Source of the DNA: an uncultured Clostridia bacterium
Lineage (GTDB): Bacteria > Bacillota > Clostridia > Christensenellales > UBA1242
Direction of reading: 5' to 3'
Length of the DNA stretch: 20,413 bases
Assembly: GCA_944380695.1 (NCBI GenBank)
Contig: CALWII010000035.1
Span: 1-20,413 of the forward strand
Notes under the pieces: model-generated
Told to the model about the DNA's origin: nothing
What the model saw: the letters and a program-made list of their open reading frames with translations, nothing else
The model's database searches: none
Position numbers and translations under genes: made by a program
Part shown: in pieces, positions 6,883-14,821 of the stretch
How positions within the stretch are numbered: position 1 is the first letter of the stretch
Layout: the number at the start of each line of letters is the position of its first letter

Positions 6883-9800
6883 CTATTTTTTAGGCTCGTT
6901 TTTTTCTGCACTTTTTTCCTTATTATTAATTTTTGCTTTTTTTGTTAAGGACTTATTCTGTTTTGCAGTATTGGTTAAAGATTTTTTTCTGTTGTTAATT
7001 ATTCGTTTCTCTATAGTCATTAGATATTCAGCAGTATTGATGTAGGCAAGGTGTTCGTTGAGTTCCTCGATTGTTTTTTGCAAGTGAGTTCTCTTTTGAG
7101 CAAACGATTTAAACTTTCTTTCTATTTCTTTTGTGACTTTTCCGGTTTCTCTAGCTTTTGCTATTGTTTGTTTGTTGTCGCTTTCCATATCTTCTATTTG
7201 CTTTTTAATTTGGTCAATTTTTTGATTTACATTTTTAATTTCTTCATCTCTAATTGCTTTTGCTTCATTTGCAAGCACATCTTGATATAGTGAAACTTCT
7301 CTGTTGTATTCGCCTTTGTCTTTTTTCTCTTTTTTGTTCCATTTGAATTTTTGCAAGAAATATAAAATTACTGCTAATATTATAGTAACACCAAAAATCA
7401 AAGATGGAATTAAAAGCCAAATGTAATCGTTATTATTGTCTGCTTCACTTGTGTCTGTTGTGGTTTCTTCCTCATCGGTTGTGTCTTCTTCTGTTGAAGT
7501 GTCAACTTGTGCCTTAAATATTGATTGATTATATGCTTTGTCATTTTCTGCCAGGTTGTATGTTTCTTCATCAATTTCTTTTAGTGCTATATCTGTAATA
7601 TAAGCATAACCAGAGGTTTCTTCTCTGTCGCTAATAAGTTTAAAAACGAAATTAACTTCTTGTGCGGTGTCACTTGAATAGTAAATAGTGTATTGTTTCC
7701 AGCCATTATTGGATTTTAATTCGCTTATAAGGATATGGCTGTCGAACCCAACACTTGCTCCGTAAACAGCTTCTTGTTGGTTGCCATCATCATCGGTATA
7801 AGAGTATGAATCAGGTAAAGATGTTAAAAGTCTAAATGTTAAGGAGTAATACCCACTTTCCTTTAAACTTATAGGGAATTTGTAGGTGAGTGAATATGTT
7901 GATTTTCCTTCTGTTTCAATAACCAAAACATTTTGTGTCAGCGTGCCATCATCAATTGAATCGTGTCCTGCATAGCCGTATGAGTCATTACCTTCGCCTT
8001 TTATTATACCACCAAAACCAGTTCCACTTTCTACTTTTCCTGTGTACGCTGCGGCTTGTGAAAGAGTGTAATTGATTTCGTTCGTTGGATCGTTTGATAA
8101 CATAAACCCTGACAGATTGATTTTATTTAAAGCACTATTAAATTGGGTTTCATCAGAGTCGAGCAGTTCAATATTATCTATGAAGGCATAGCCCTGAATT
8201 AAACTGTCTTGTGAGCCGAGTTCTATTGTCAGTTTGACAGTGTTTGTTACTTCACCGGCATTAATTATTGTTGAATAAGTTTTCCAACTGCCATTAGAAG
8301 AGATGTTTTTGTCATAAAGTAAAATTGTTCCATCTTCGCTTGCAAGTTTAATATTGATTTTGCTTGTTCCTAATGTTTTGTAACTAAAAGTTAAATTGTA
8401 ATATGAGTAAAGTTCCTCCGCTGTTAAGCTAAAACTTGAAGATGTAACTGCTTGCCAATCTGGCGCTTCGTTATACATCATAAATATATTGTTGACATCT
8501 TGAGTCGAGCCAAAGTCGTTAGGAGAGCCTGGATTAGCAAGATTTAAAGCCCAAGTGTAACCAGCAGATTTATATTCATTAAAGTAGTCCTCATAAATGT
8601 TTATAATCCCAGCAACTTTTTCAGTGCTTGATGAAGAGGAAGAAAGTTCAAAGTTTTTTGCTTTAACAGGGAATGATAAGCTAGCATCTGCTTCGCCATT
8701 TGTGAAATAGCCATTTGTAATGCTTTGTTCGTTGTCTGTGGATGTTGAAAAATTAACATAATTGCCATCTGTCGAAAAATCTTCGTAATCAACAAGTTGT
8801 AGGGTTATGTTGTCAACGACAACTCCACCAATTGCTTTTTCTGTTTCTGTCCCTAACATAAGTGAAAGAGTTGCCTGTGAGTCATATCGGCTGTGTGCTT
8901 GAATATAAAAAGAAATTTCTGTGTAATTATTGTTAAATTGGTTTTTACCGTTTTCAGTTTCGGCAGTTGATGTTGCTGAACAAGGTGTGTAATTTTTTAA
9001 ATATTCGAAATCAGATTTGATCTTTTCTGTCTCGTTGACTGCCACATAAAAGCTTCCTTTTTCTAGGTCGGTGAATTTGACTTTTAAGGTAACTTTGTAA
9101 AGACCGAGAGCTTTAATTTCAAACGGTAGTGATTTAACGCTAACACTACCTTCGGTTTTACTCCAAAGAGCCAAACTTAAACTATTTTGATATGTATAGT
9201 CAGTGCCTGGGTATGAAAGGCCGGTTATCTTTTCAAAGTTAGACTTGTTCATATTAATAATTTGAGCATCAGCCGAACCTGTTGAAGATTTTTCCCAAGC
9301 ATAAAGTTTGTTCACATTTTCCTGTGATTGTGGATTTTCAAAATCAAAATTAAGTGATGAGGTGTCGATAACTTCGCTATTGTTAATTTGCGCAAGTTTG
9401 TAAGGTTTGTTTTGTTTATCTCTTAATTTTAAAGTGTCATAAAATTTGTTTTCTGAATATTGGAATCCTCTCACGTCATCGAAAAAGGCAACGCCGTTTG
9501 ATGCGGTGTCATCAGTTCCGAGCCATAAATCAATTGTGATCTTTTGATTTTCATCACCCGTTTTGATATAAAAATATTCTGTGCTCCAAGCGTCACGAGA
9601 AGTAATGTTTTCACTTGCTAGCACAATTTCTTCACCATTTTCATCAACAAGGCCAGATATATAAACAGAGGCAAATTCGGTTGAATCATTAAAGGTTGCA
9701 GTTTTTACATTAACTGCAAATTCGTAGTAGCTGTTTGCAAAAAGTTGAATTTCGTTTGAGTAATAACCTTCTTTAATTTCTTGCGGTTGATAGTTTACTT

Positions 9801-10173
9801 TATTTGGCGAAGTAGAGGAAGAGTTTATCATTAATATTTTGTTGTCAGAACCTATTTTTCCAGGGTTGACTTTGAGATAGTATGGTTCAGAACAATAATT
9901 GTCAAATTGTGTGACGGTATCGATTATCATTGTTTTACCGCCTGTTGTACCGTAAAATCTTTTCCAACCGTTAGGGTCACCTTCATAATAAACAGAAGAG
10001 ATGGAATTAAAATTTCCATTTGTTATTGAAACAGGTGAATATACATAATCGTTATCAAGAGCATTCAACGATGTGGCACTTGCTTGTGGAAGGAATGTCA
10101 AAGAAAGTGGCAACATCAAACTTGCAACACCGATTGCAAAAATTTTTAATTTAGAGTTGTTTGTTTTAGTCAT
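6883..10173 (-). CDS. Large membrane-anchored surface protein with four beta-rich repeats
   Basis: A 1096-residue protein. Residues 1-34 form a signal peptide (basic start, hydrophobic core, cleavage near ASA). Four diverged repeats of about 180-195 residues follow (about 44-236, 273-462, 487-672, 690-868). Each ends in a related motif: GVAFFDDV, GGVVVDNI, GYAFIDNI and GYAYITDI. This resembles jelly-roll carbohydrate-binding modules (CBM4/6/9-like), an inference from pattern only. An acidic Thr/Glu linker (890-915) leads to one membrane helix (917-942). A cytoplasmic coiled coil (about 955-1060) and a Lys-rich end complete it. There is no LPXTG motif and no visible catalytic domain. AAAGG 7 nt before the ATG supports the start. 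It may bind glycans outside and a partner inside. Confidence 0.88.
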   Translation of the reverse strand: MTKTNNSKLKIFAIGVASLMLPLSLTFLPQASATSLNALDNDYVYSPVSITNGNFNSISSVYYEGDPNGWKRFYGTTGGKTMIIDTVTQFDNYCSEPYYLKVNPGKIGSDNKILMINSSSTSPNKVNYQPQEIKEGYYSNEIQLFANSYYEFAVNVKTATFNDSTEFASVYISGLVDENGEEIVLASENITSRDAWSTEYFYIKTGDENQKITIDLWLGTDDTASNGVAFFDDVRGFQYSENKFYDTLKLRDKQNKPYKLAQINNSEVIDTSSLNFDFENPQSQENVNKLYAWEKSSTGSADAQIINMNKSNFEKITGLSYPGTDYTYQNSLSLALWSKTEGSVSVKSLPFEIKALGLYKVTLKVKFTDLEKGSFYVAVNETEKIKSDFEYLKNYTPCSATSTAETENGKNQFNNNYTEISFYIQAHSRYDSQATLSLMLGTETEKAIGGVVVDNITLQLVDYEDFSTDGNYVNFSTSTDNEQSITNGYFTNGEADASLSFPVKAKNFELSSSSSSTEKVAGIINIYEDYFNEYKSAGYTWALNLANPGSPNDFGSTQDVNNIFMMYNEAPDWQAVTSSSFSLTAEELYSYYNLTFSYKTLGTSKINIKLASEDGTILLYDKNISSNGSWKTYSTIINAGEVTNTVKLTIELGSQDSLIQGYAFIDNIELLDSDETQFNSALNKINLSGFMLSNDPTNEINYTLSQAAAYTGKVESGTGFGGIIKGEGNDSYGYAGHDSIDDGTLTQNVLVIETEGKSTYSLTYKFPISLKESGYYSLTFRLLTSLPDSYSYTDDDGNQQEAVYGASVGFDSHILISELKSNNGWKQYTIYYSSDTAQEVNFVFKLISDREETSGYAYITDIALKEIDEETYNLAENDKAYNQSIFKAQVDTSTEEDTTDEEETTTDTSEADNNNDYIWLLIPSLIFGVTIILAVILYFLQKFKWNKKEKKDKGEYNREVSLYQDVLANEAKAIRDEEIKNVNQKIDQIKKQIEDMESDNKQTIAKARETGKVTKEIERKFKSFAQKRTHLQKTIEELNEHLAYINTAEYLMTIEKRIINNRKKSLTNTAKQNKSLTKKAKINNKEKSAEKNEPKK

Positions 10174-10253
10174 AATTTTTCCTTTAATTTTATAATGTGG
10201 TTTGCCTTAAATGTAAATCTACCAAGTACGGATTAATCGTAAATTGAAGATTA

Positions 10254-10267
10254 CATAAGTTCTTATG
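10254..10267. promoter_or_regulatory. Inverted repeat in the leader of the surface-protein gene
   Basis: CATAAG at 10254-10259 and CTTATG at 10262-10267 form a 6-bp inverted repeat with a 2-nt centre. It lies between the -10 box at 10291-10296 and the start codon at 10173, about 20 nt into the predicted transcript. It could be an operator or a small leader hairpin. Confidence 0.35.
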
Positions 10268-10290
10268 ATATATTAATAATATCGTTATTT

Positions 10291-10319
10291 AGTATACAAC
10301 AAAAATCATTAATAATCAA
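10291..10319 (-). promoter_or_regulatory. Promoter of the surface-protein gene
   Basis: On the minus strand TTGATT (10319-10314) and TATACT (10296-10291) have a 17-nt spacer. Transcription would begin near 10284, giving a leader of about 110 nt. A second match, TTTACA/TATAAA at 10217-10189, is less likely because it would start transcription inside the ribosome site. Confidence 0.6.
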
Positions 10320-10345
10320 ACACTTTTTGACAAGAATAAATAAAT

Positions 10346-10738
10346 ATGAGAAAAAAAATCAAAAAAACAGACAAGCGAACAAAACTTTTTGACAAAATTA
10401 TGCTCATCATTCTTGGAGGAGTGATAGGTTTTTTATTTGTATTTTTTGGGGGAGGAGGGGGAATGATATGCGTCCCAACTCTTGAAAAAGCTTTAAAGCT
10501 AGACAATAAACACGCCCACGCCACAGCAATCGCAGTGATTTTTCCACTTTCACTTATCAGTTCGGCTATTTATGTATTTAAGGGAGCCATTGAATCTTTG
10601 CCACTGTTAACAATTGGTTTGGGAGTGGTTGCTGGCGGTATTATAGGTGCTATCGCTTTAAAAATTCTACCTTCAAAGTTGATAAGAATAATATTTTCAT
10701 TGGTTATGCTTGCGGGCGGAGTAAGGATTTTATTATGA
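10346..10738 (+). CDS. TauE/SafE family permease, N-terminal half-protein
   Basis: A 130-residue membrane protein matching one half of the TauE/SafE (DUF81) fold. Residues 1-17 are basic and cytoplasmic. A hydrophobic helix leads into the Gly-rich motif FFGGGGGMICVP (about residues 32-43). HAHATAIAVIFPLSLISS and two further hydrophobic segments follow. Normal family members are about 250 residues with two such halves. The second half is encoded by the next gene, which overlaps this stop (ATGA), so the two probably form a heterodimer with full-length function. Relatives export sulfite, sulfoacetate or other small anions; the substrate cannot be read here. No good Shine-Dalgarno site precedes the ATG. 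Confidence 0.85.
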   Translation: MRKKIKKTDKRTKLFDKIMLIILGGVIGFLFVFFGGGGGMICVPTLEKALKLDNKHAHATAIAVIFPLSLISSAIYVFKGAIESLPLLTIGLGVVAGGIIGAIALKILPSKLIRIIFSLVMLAGGVRILL

Positions 10739-11106
10739 CAATATTTTTGCAAATTTTGTTTGGTGTTATTGCTGGATTTTTTGGTGGAATGGGTATGGGT
10801 GGAGGTACTGTTCTTATTCCTCTTTTGACAATTTTTTTAGGTTTTGAACAGCAATTAAGTCAAGGCATAAACCTTTTGTCTTTTTTGGTTATGGCGGTAG
10901 TCTCATTATTAATTCACACTAAAAATGGTTTAGTTGTGACTAAAAATATATTTTGGTTGATTTTGGGCGGAGTAATATTTGCCGTTATAGGTTCGTTGCT
11001 GGCGACTATTTTGCCAAGCACCATTTTAAAAAAAATTTTTGGTGCATTTTTATGTGTTATAAGTATAACTGAAATTTTTAAAGTTATGATGAAGAAGAAA
11101 AAATAA
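10735..11106 (+). CDS. TauE/SafE family permease, C-terminal half-protein
   Basis: A 123-residue membrane protein with the second TauE/SafE repeat: GFFGGMGMGGGTVLIPLL near residues 13-30, then SQGINLLSFLVMAVVSLLIH and two to three more hydrophobic segments ending in KKKK. The Gly-rich loop aligns with that of the preceding half-protein, which shows the internal duplication of the family. The ATG lies within the end of the upstream gene (overlap of four bases), so translation is coupled and the products should be made in equal amounts. Both frames are clean over their full length, which argues against a recent frameshift. Confidence 0.85.
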   Translation: MTIFLQILFGVIAGFFGGMGMGGGTVLIPLLTIFLGFEQQLSQGINLLSFLVMAVVSLLIHTKNGLVVTKNIFWLILGGVIFAVIGSLLATILPSTILKKIFGAFLCVISITEIFKVMMKKKK

Positions 11107-11205
11107 ACAAAAAAATCATTCTGTTCTTTTGAATTTTAAAGTAATTAAAATACCGAATTTTTAACAAATATAACTTTAAGGCAAAAAAAAATAACAAAAA
11201 AACAG

Positions 11206-11234
11206 TTTACAAAGTAAAGCGGTTATGTTATAAT
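11206..11234 (+). promoter_or_regulatory. Promoter of the ferredoxin-actin operon
   Basis: TTTACA at 11206-11211 and TATAAT at 11229-11234 are separated by 17 nt. Transcription would begin near 11241, close to the GAGGTGA ribosome site at 11243-11249, so the leader is very short. The preceding 100 bases (11107-11205) hold only AT-rich sequence. Confidence 0.75.
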
Positions 11235-11253
11235 ATCGCCAAGAGGTGATAGC

Positions 11254-11424
11254 GTGAAAATAAATCAAAAAAAATGTATAGGTTGTGGAACTTGTGTTTC
11301 AATTTGTCCGGTTGAAGCCATCAGTTTTGACAAAAATGGTAAGGCTAAAATCGACCAAAAAAAATGTATTCATTGTGGAGCTTGCGCATCAAGTTGTCCG
11401 GTAAGCGCTATTGATTGGGAATAA
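11254..11424 (+). CDS. 2[4Fe-4S] ferredoxin, 56 residues
   Basis: A short GTG-initiated frame encodes a classic clostridial-type ferredoxin. Two complete cluster motifs of the form CxxCxxCxxxCP are present (first Cys at residues 8 and 38), arranged in two near-identical halves. Such proteins carry electrons in the cytoplasm for anaerobic metabolism. GAGGTGA at 11243-11249 sits 4 nt before the GTG. The gene is first behind a strong promoter and is followed after 13 nt by the Ppx-like gene, so it appears to lead that operon. Its connection with the shape and division genes downstream is not obvious and may only be transcriptional. Confidence 0.9.
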   Translation: MKINQKKCIGCGTCVSICPVEAISFDKNGKAKIDQKKCIHCGACASSCPVSAIDWE

Positions 11425-11437
11425 GAGAGAGGTTCGA

Positions 11438-12919
11438 ATGGAAAAAATTGCAATTATTGAACTAGTAGATTCTGTTATAAGACTTTCTATTTTTAAAACT
11501 AAAAATGGTCATTATAGTTTGGTAAGCCGTGAAGAAGATGCGGTCAGTATTTTTAGTGATATAGCAGAAGAAAAATTGTTACGACCAAAAACAATTGTTG
11601 ATGTTGTGAACATATTAAAAATTTACAGGAATGTTATTGAAGAAAATGGCGTTAAAAAAATTATTGCGGTTGCTGACAATATAATCTCAAAAGCAAGAAA
11701 TCAAAGGGGATTTTTTGATGAAATTTTTAATAACACAGGAATAAATTTTTGCTTTTTAAACGAAGAAGAAATGGTAAAAAACATTTATGCATCTGTGACA
11801 AATTCGATTGATTTTTCAAAAGGTGGTATAGTTTTTATTGGCGCAAACGAAACACATTTAATTAAATACAATCGTCGTTCCACTCTTGGTTCGATTTGCA
11901 TCCCTTATGGTTACGAGAACATTATTTCAGAATCGTCTAAAACATTTGCACAGATGAAAGATTTGTTTAAAGCAGAACTTGTCGCAAGAGACTTTAAATT
12001 TGATTTAGATTCAGCTATTGTCGGTGCGGGCAAGCCATTCATTAATTTAGGAAGAGTCGCAAAGAAAATAGACAAATATCCGTTGGATATAGATAACAAT
12101 TATGATATAACAAATCAAACACAGGTTTCCGTTGTGAATTTTATAAACGGTTTGGATTTAGAGAGAATTAAAAAGGTAAAAGGGCTAGTAGATGATAGAA
12201 CAGATACACTTTTCTCTGGATTAGCTATTATTTCTGCAATTTTTGAATTTCTTGGGACAGAAAAAATAACCATATCAACTGCGAATGTTTGCGATGGGAT
12301 TGTGCTAAACTCAATTGCCAGTGACGGCTACGATAAAATGTCTGACCTTTTGACTAATTCATTTTTGAATTTGTATGAGTTTATCAAAGATGACACTTCA
12401 GTAAACACTCGTGTAGTAAATATGGCAGGAATTCTTTTTAAACAGTTAAAAGTTATGCACAAACTGCCTCGTTTGTATGTGAAACCATTGCGTGTGGCAG
12501 CGAGTATGTTTGATTTAGGTAAAAGTATTAATTTTAATGATTACGAGAAACACGGATTTTATGCTATCTTGAATTCAGGTGTATGTGGGGTTAGTCAAAA
12601 AGATTTGCTTTTGGCTTCATTTATATGTGAGTGTCAAATCGCAGATAATTTTAACCTTTCAAAATGGATGAAATATAAGGAGATCCTTACTGATGAGGAT
12701 TTAGATGCTGTGCGCAAGTTAGGTGTTATTGTTCGATTGGCCGCTGCCCTTAACAGTTCAAACAAACTTGTGGTTACTGATATAATGTGTGATATTTTAG
12801 GTGATTCAATAATTATGAAGCTTGTCGTTAACAGCGACCCAACTTATGAAATAATGCAGGGTATGAAAGTAGCAAGAGACTATCGTAAATTTTTCAAGAG
12901 AAATCTACAACTCATTTAA
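11438..12919 (+). CDS. Degenerate Ppx/GppA-like phosphatase homologue
   Basis: A 493-residue protein with the outline of an exopolyphosphatase/pppGpp phosphatase: an N-terminal two-lobed ASKHA domain (about 1-300) and a C-terminal HD-like helical domain (about 310-493). The start IELVDSVIRLSIF corresponds to the first phosphate motif, and FLNEEEMVKNIYASV to the segment carrying the catalytic Glu. The second phosphate motif, normally like DIGGGSTE, reads VFIGANETHLI, and the HD region retains EKHGFYAIL but not a clear HD pair. Polyphosphate hydrolysis may therefore be lost, leaving a binding or regulatory role (inference). ATG 11438 is chosen for GAGAGG just upstream. It sits 14 nt before the MreB-like gene. 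Confidence 0.75.
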   Translation: MEKIAIIELVDSVIRLSIFKTKNGHYSLVSREEDAVSIFSDIAEEKLLRPKTIVDVVNILKIYRNVIEENGVKKIIAVADNIISKARNQRGFFDEIFNNTGINFCFLNEEEMVKNIYASVTNSIDFSKGGIVFIGANETHLIKYNRRSTLGSICIPYGYENIISESSKTFAQMKDLFKAELVARDFKFDLDSAIVGAGKPFINLGRVAKKIDKYPLDIDNNYDITNQTQVSVVNFINGLDLERIKKVKGLVDDRTDTLFSGLAIISAIFEFLGTEKITISTANVCDGIVLNSIASDGYDKMSDLLTNSFLNLYEFIKDDTSVNTRVVNMAGILFKQLKVMHKLPRLYVKPLRVAASMFDLGKSINFNDYEKHGFYAILNSGVCGVSQKDLLLASFICECQIADNFNLSKWMKYKEILTDEDLDAVRKLGVIVRLAAALNSSNKLVVTDIMCDILGDSIIMKLVVNSDPTYEIMQGMKVARDYRKFFKRNLQLI

Positions 12920-12933
12920 CAGGAGGCACTTTT

Positions 12934-13929
12934 ATGCGGTTCAATTATGCGATAGAAATTGGTGGCACTAACACAGGTATATTTGTTCGTGGGCAAGGCT
13001 ATGTTTTAAAAGAGCCGACTTTGGTCGCTGTTGAAAACAATTTAGATGGTTATAAGGTCAAAGCTGTTGGAAGCGAAGCTAAAAAACTTTTATGGAAGAC
13101 TACTGATGAAATCGAAGTTTTCAACCCAGTGGCAAATGGAGTTATAGAAAATTTTGAATATGCTTTGATTATGTTAAAAGACTTTTTAAAAAAGGTTGAA
13201 TACAAAAAAGGAGCGAATGTTGTTTGCTTAATACCGTGTGGACTATCAAAGGAAGATAAAATAAAGTATTATTCTTTGTTTGACAAATTGGGATTTAATG
13301 AAATACTGCTCATTCCTTCTGTGATTTGTTCTTTGGTTGGAATGGGGATTAATGTAGCTTCAGCAAAAGCTAATATGATTGTCGACATAGGTGGTGGTTC
13401 GACGGATATAGCAGTGGTCAACCTTGGTTCTATTCTTAAAGGCGTTACCCTAGGCATAGGGGGAAAAGCCATCGATATTGCAATAGCAAATTCCTTGGCG
13501 TTAGGTAATGACGGGATTTTAATTGGTCTTCCTACTGCCGAGCGTGTTAAAAATGAAATAGCGAGTTTATATAAAAATGACACATTGAATATGGAAGTTA
13601 TGGGACTTGATATTGAGCTGAATGTTCCAAAATCAAAGATCATTTCTTGCAGAGAAATACGAAGGGTTGTTGAAGCTTATTTGGAAGAAGTCGTTCGCAC
13701 TATTAATGTTACAATAAATTCTTTGCCACCTGAAATTTCGACTGATATTATTAAAAATGGAGTTATTTTTACAGGAGGAGTAAGTAAAATTACAGGTTTA
13801 GACGACTTTTTAAAAAGAAATTTAAATTATAATTTTACAATCTTTGATGACCCAGAAAATTCTGCTATTCTTGGCGCAGGAAAATTGTTAAATAATGACG
13901 CATTATTGAAAGCCGTGTCTGGAAATTAA
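12934..13929 (+). CDS. MreB/Mbl-like bacterial actin
   Basis: A 331-residue actin-fold protein of MreB length. The first phosphate motif is AIEIGGTNTGIFVRGQGYVL (residues 6-25), the second is VDIGGGSTDIAVVNLG (about 150-165), and the adenosine region is GVIFTGGVSKITGLDDFL (about 278-295), followed by AILGAGKLL. MreB proteins form membrane-associated filaments that guide wall synthesis. Two features are unlike typical MreB: Glu replaces the usual Asp in the first motif (DLGT becomes EIGG), and the adenosine motif has GGVS for GGGA. It is probably a divergent paralogue rather than the main MreB. AGGAGG precedes the ATG. No mreC or mreD is nearby. Confidence 0.85.
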   Translation: MRFNYAIEIGGTNTGIFVRGQGYVLKEPTLVAVENNLDGYKVKAVGSEAKKLLWKTTDEIEVFNPVANGVIENFEYALIMLKDFLKKVEYKKGANVVCLIPCGLSKEDKIKYYSLFDKLGFNEILLIPSVICSLVGMGINVASAKANMIVDIGGGSTDIAVVNLGSILKGVTLGIGGKAIDIAIANSLALGNDGILIGLPTAERVKNEIASLYKNDTLNMEVMGLDIELNVPKSKIISCREIRRVVEAYLEEVVRTINVTINSLPPEISTDIIKNGVIFTGGVSKITGLDDFLKRNLNYNFTIFDDPENSAILGAGKLLNNDALLKAVSGN

Positions 13930-13949
13930 AAAACCTTTATATCGACAAG

Positions 13950-13989
13950 AAAGAATAATTTTTCAACAAAATTATTCTTTCTTTTTTTT
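13950..13989 (+). terminator. Strong hairpin terminator after the MreB-like gene
   Basis: A perfect 13-bp stem pairs 13950-13962 with 13968-13980 around a 5-nt loop. It is followed by C and then eight T. It closes the ferredoxin-Ppx-MreB operon 20 nt after the last stop. Confidence 0.9.
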
Positions 13990-14028
13990 ATATACTTTTG
14001 TAAAATTTTTTAGTGAAAAGGAGGAGCA

Positions 14029-14820
14029 ATGGCAAGAAAAATTGTCTTAACCAGTGGAAAGGGCGGAGTTGGAAAGACTACGATTTGTGCCAATCTAGGC
14101 GTACAACTTGCGAGTCTGGGATTCAGAACTGTTCTGGTTGATGTTGATATGGGGCTTAATAATCTTGATGTCATTATGGGGTTAGAAAAAAAAATAGTTT
14201 TTGATATAACCGATGTTATAATGGGCAAATGTCGAGCTAAACAAGCACTTATAGAAGATACCAGATTTCAAAATTTGTTTTTATTGCCATCTGCTCATTA
14301 TAGCGGAAGAACAAAAATACTAGGAGAACACATAAAAAGCGTATTAAATATGCTTGATTCATCATTTGATTACATTTTAATAGATTGCCCTGCGGGTGTT
14401 GATGCAGGTTTTCATAGAGCGGTTTTTTCTGCTAATGAAGCTATTGTCGTGGTAACTCCACATCTTTCAAGTTTAAGAGATGCCAGCAAAGTTATAGGGT
14501 TATTGAATGAATATGATATAACAAGCAAAGGGCTTGTCATCAACAGAATGCGAGGAGATTTGTTGGCTTGTGGAGAAATGCTTCGTGTGGAGGATGTCGT
14601 TCGTGCTATGCATCTGCCACTATATGGAGTTATACCAGAAGATGATGCGATTTCCACCTCAGGTTCTGTCGGGGGGTACTTGAATTCTGTAGATTCGGCT
14701 CGTGCATTTACATTGCTCTGTGAAAATATTCATTCCGGAACAAAAAAAATTTATGATTGTGAAATGAAATATAGGGGTTTAATGGGTTATTTTCGTAGAA
14801 ATTTAAGAAAGAAGGTGTGA
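14029..14820 (+). CDS. minD: Septum site-determining ATPase MinD
   Basis: A 263-residue ParA/MinD ATPase. The deviant Walker A motif GKGGVGKTT (residues 10-18) contains both the signature and the catalytic lysine. VDVDMGLNNLDVIMGLE (about 38-54) and LIDCPAGVD (about 117-125) complete the nucleotide site. The last 15 residues (KYRGLMGYFRRNLRKK) form the amphipathic membrane-targeting helix typical of MinD. Together with MinC it blocks division away from mid-cell, and MinE sets its oscillation. GGAGGAG precedes the ATG. No convincing promoter lies between the terminator at 13950-13989 and this start, so some transcription may come from read-through. The next gene follows after one base. Confidence 0.95.
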   Translation: MARKIVLTSGKGGVGKTTICANLGVQLASLGFRTVLVDVDMGLNNLDVIMGLEKKIVFDITDVIMGKCRAKQALIEDTRFQNLFLLPSAHYSGRTKILGEHIKSVLNMLDSSFDYILIDCPAGVDAGFHRAVFSANEAIVVVTPHLSSLRDASKVIGLLNEYDITSKGLVINRMRGDLLACGEMLRVEDVVRAMHLPLYGVIPEDDAISTSGSVGGYLNSVDSARAFTLLCENIHSGTKKIYDCEMKYRGLMGYFRRNLRKKV

Positions 14821-14821
14821 T

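Noticed and set aside
10189..10217. TTTACA-17-TATAAA as the promoter of the surface-protein gene
   Set aside because: Transcription would start inside the AAAGG ribosome site. The TTGATT-17-TATACT match at 10319-10291 leaves a usable leader, so I preferred it.
10346..11106. Split TauE as a simple frameshift pseudogene
   Set aside because: The junction falls at the natural boundary between the two repeat halves, and the second half has its own start overlapping the first stop, so a natural split is more likely.
11254..11424. Ferredoxin frame as a fragment of a larger iron-sulfur protein
   Set aside because: Both cluster motifs are complete, the length is typical, and a promoter and ribosome site lie immediately upstream.
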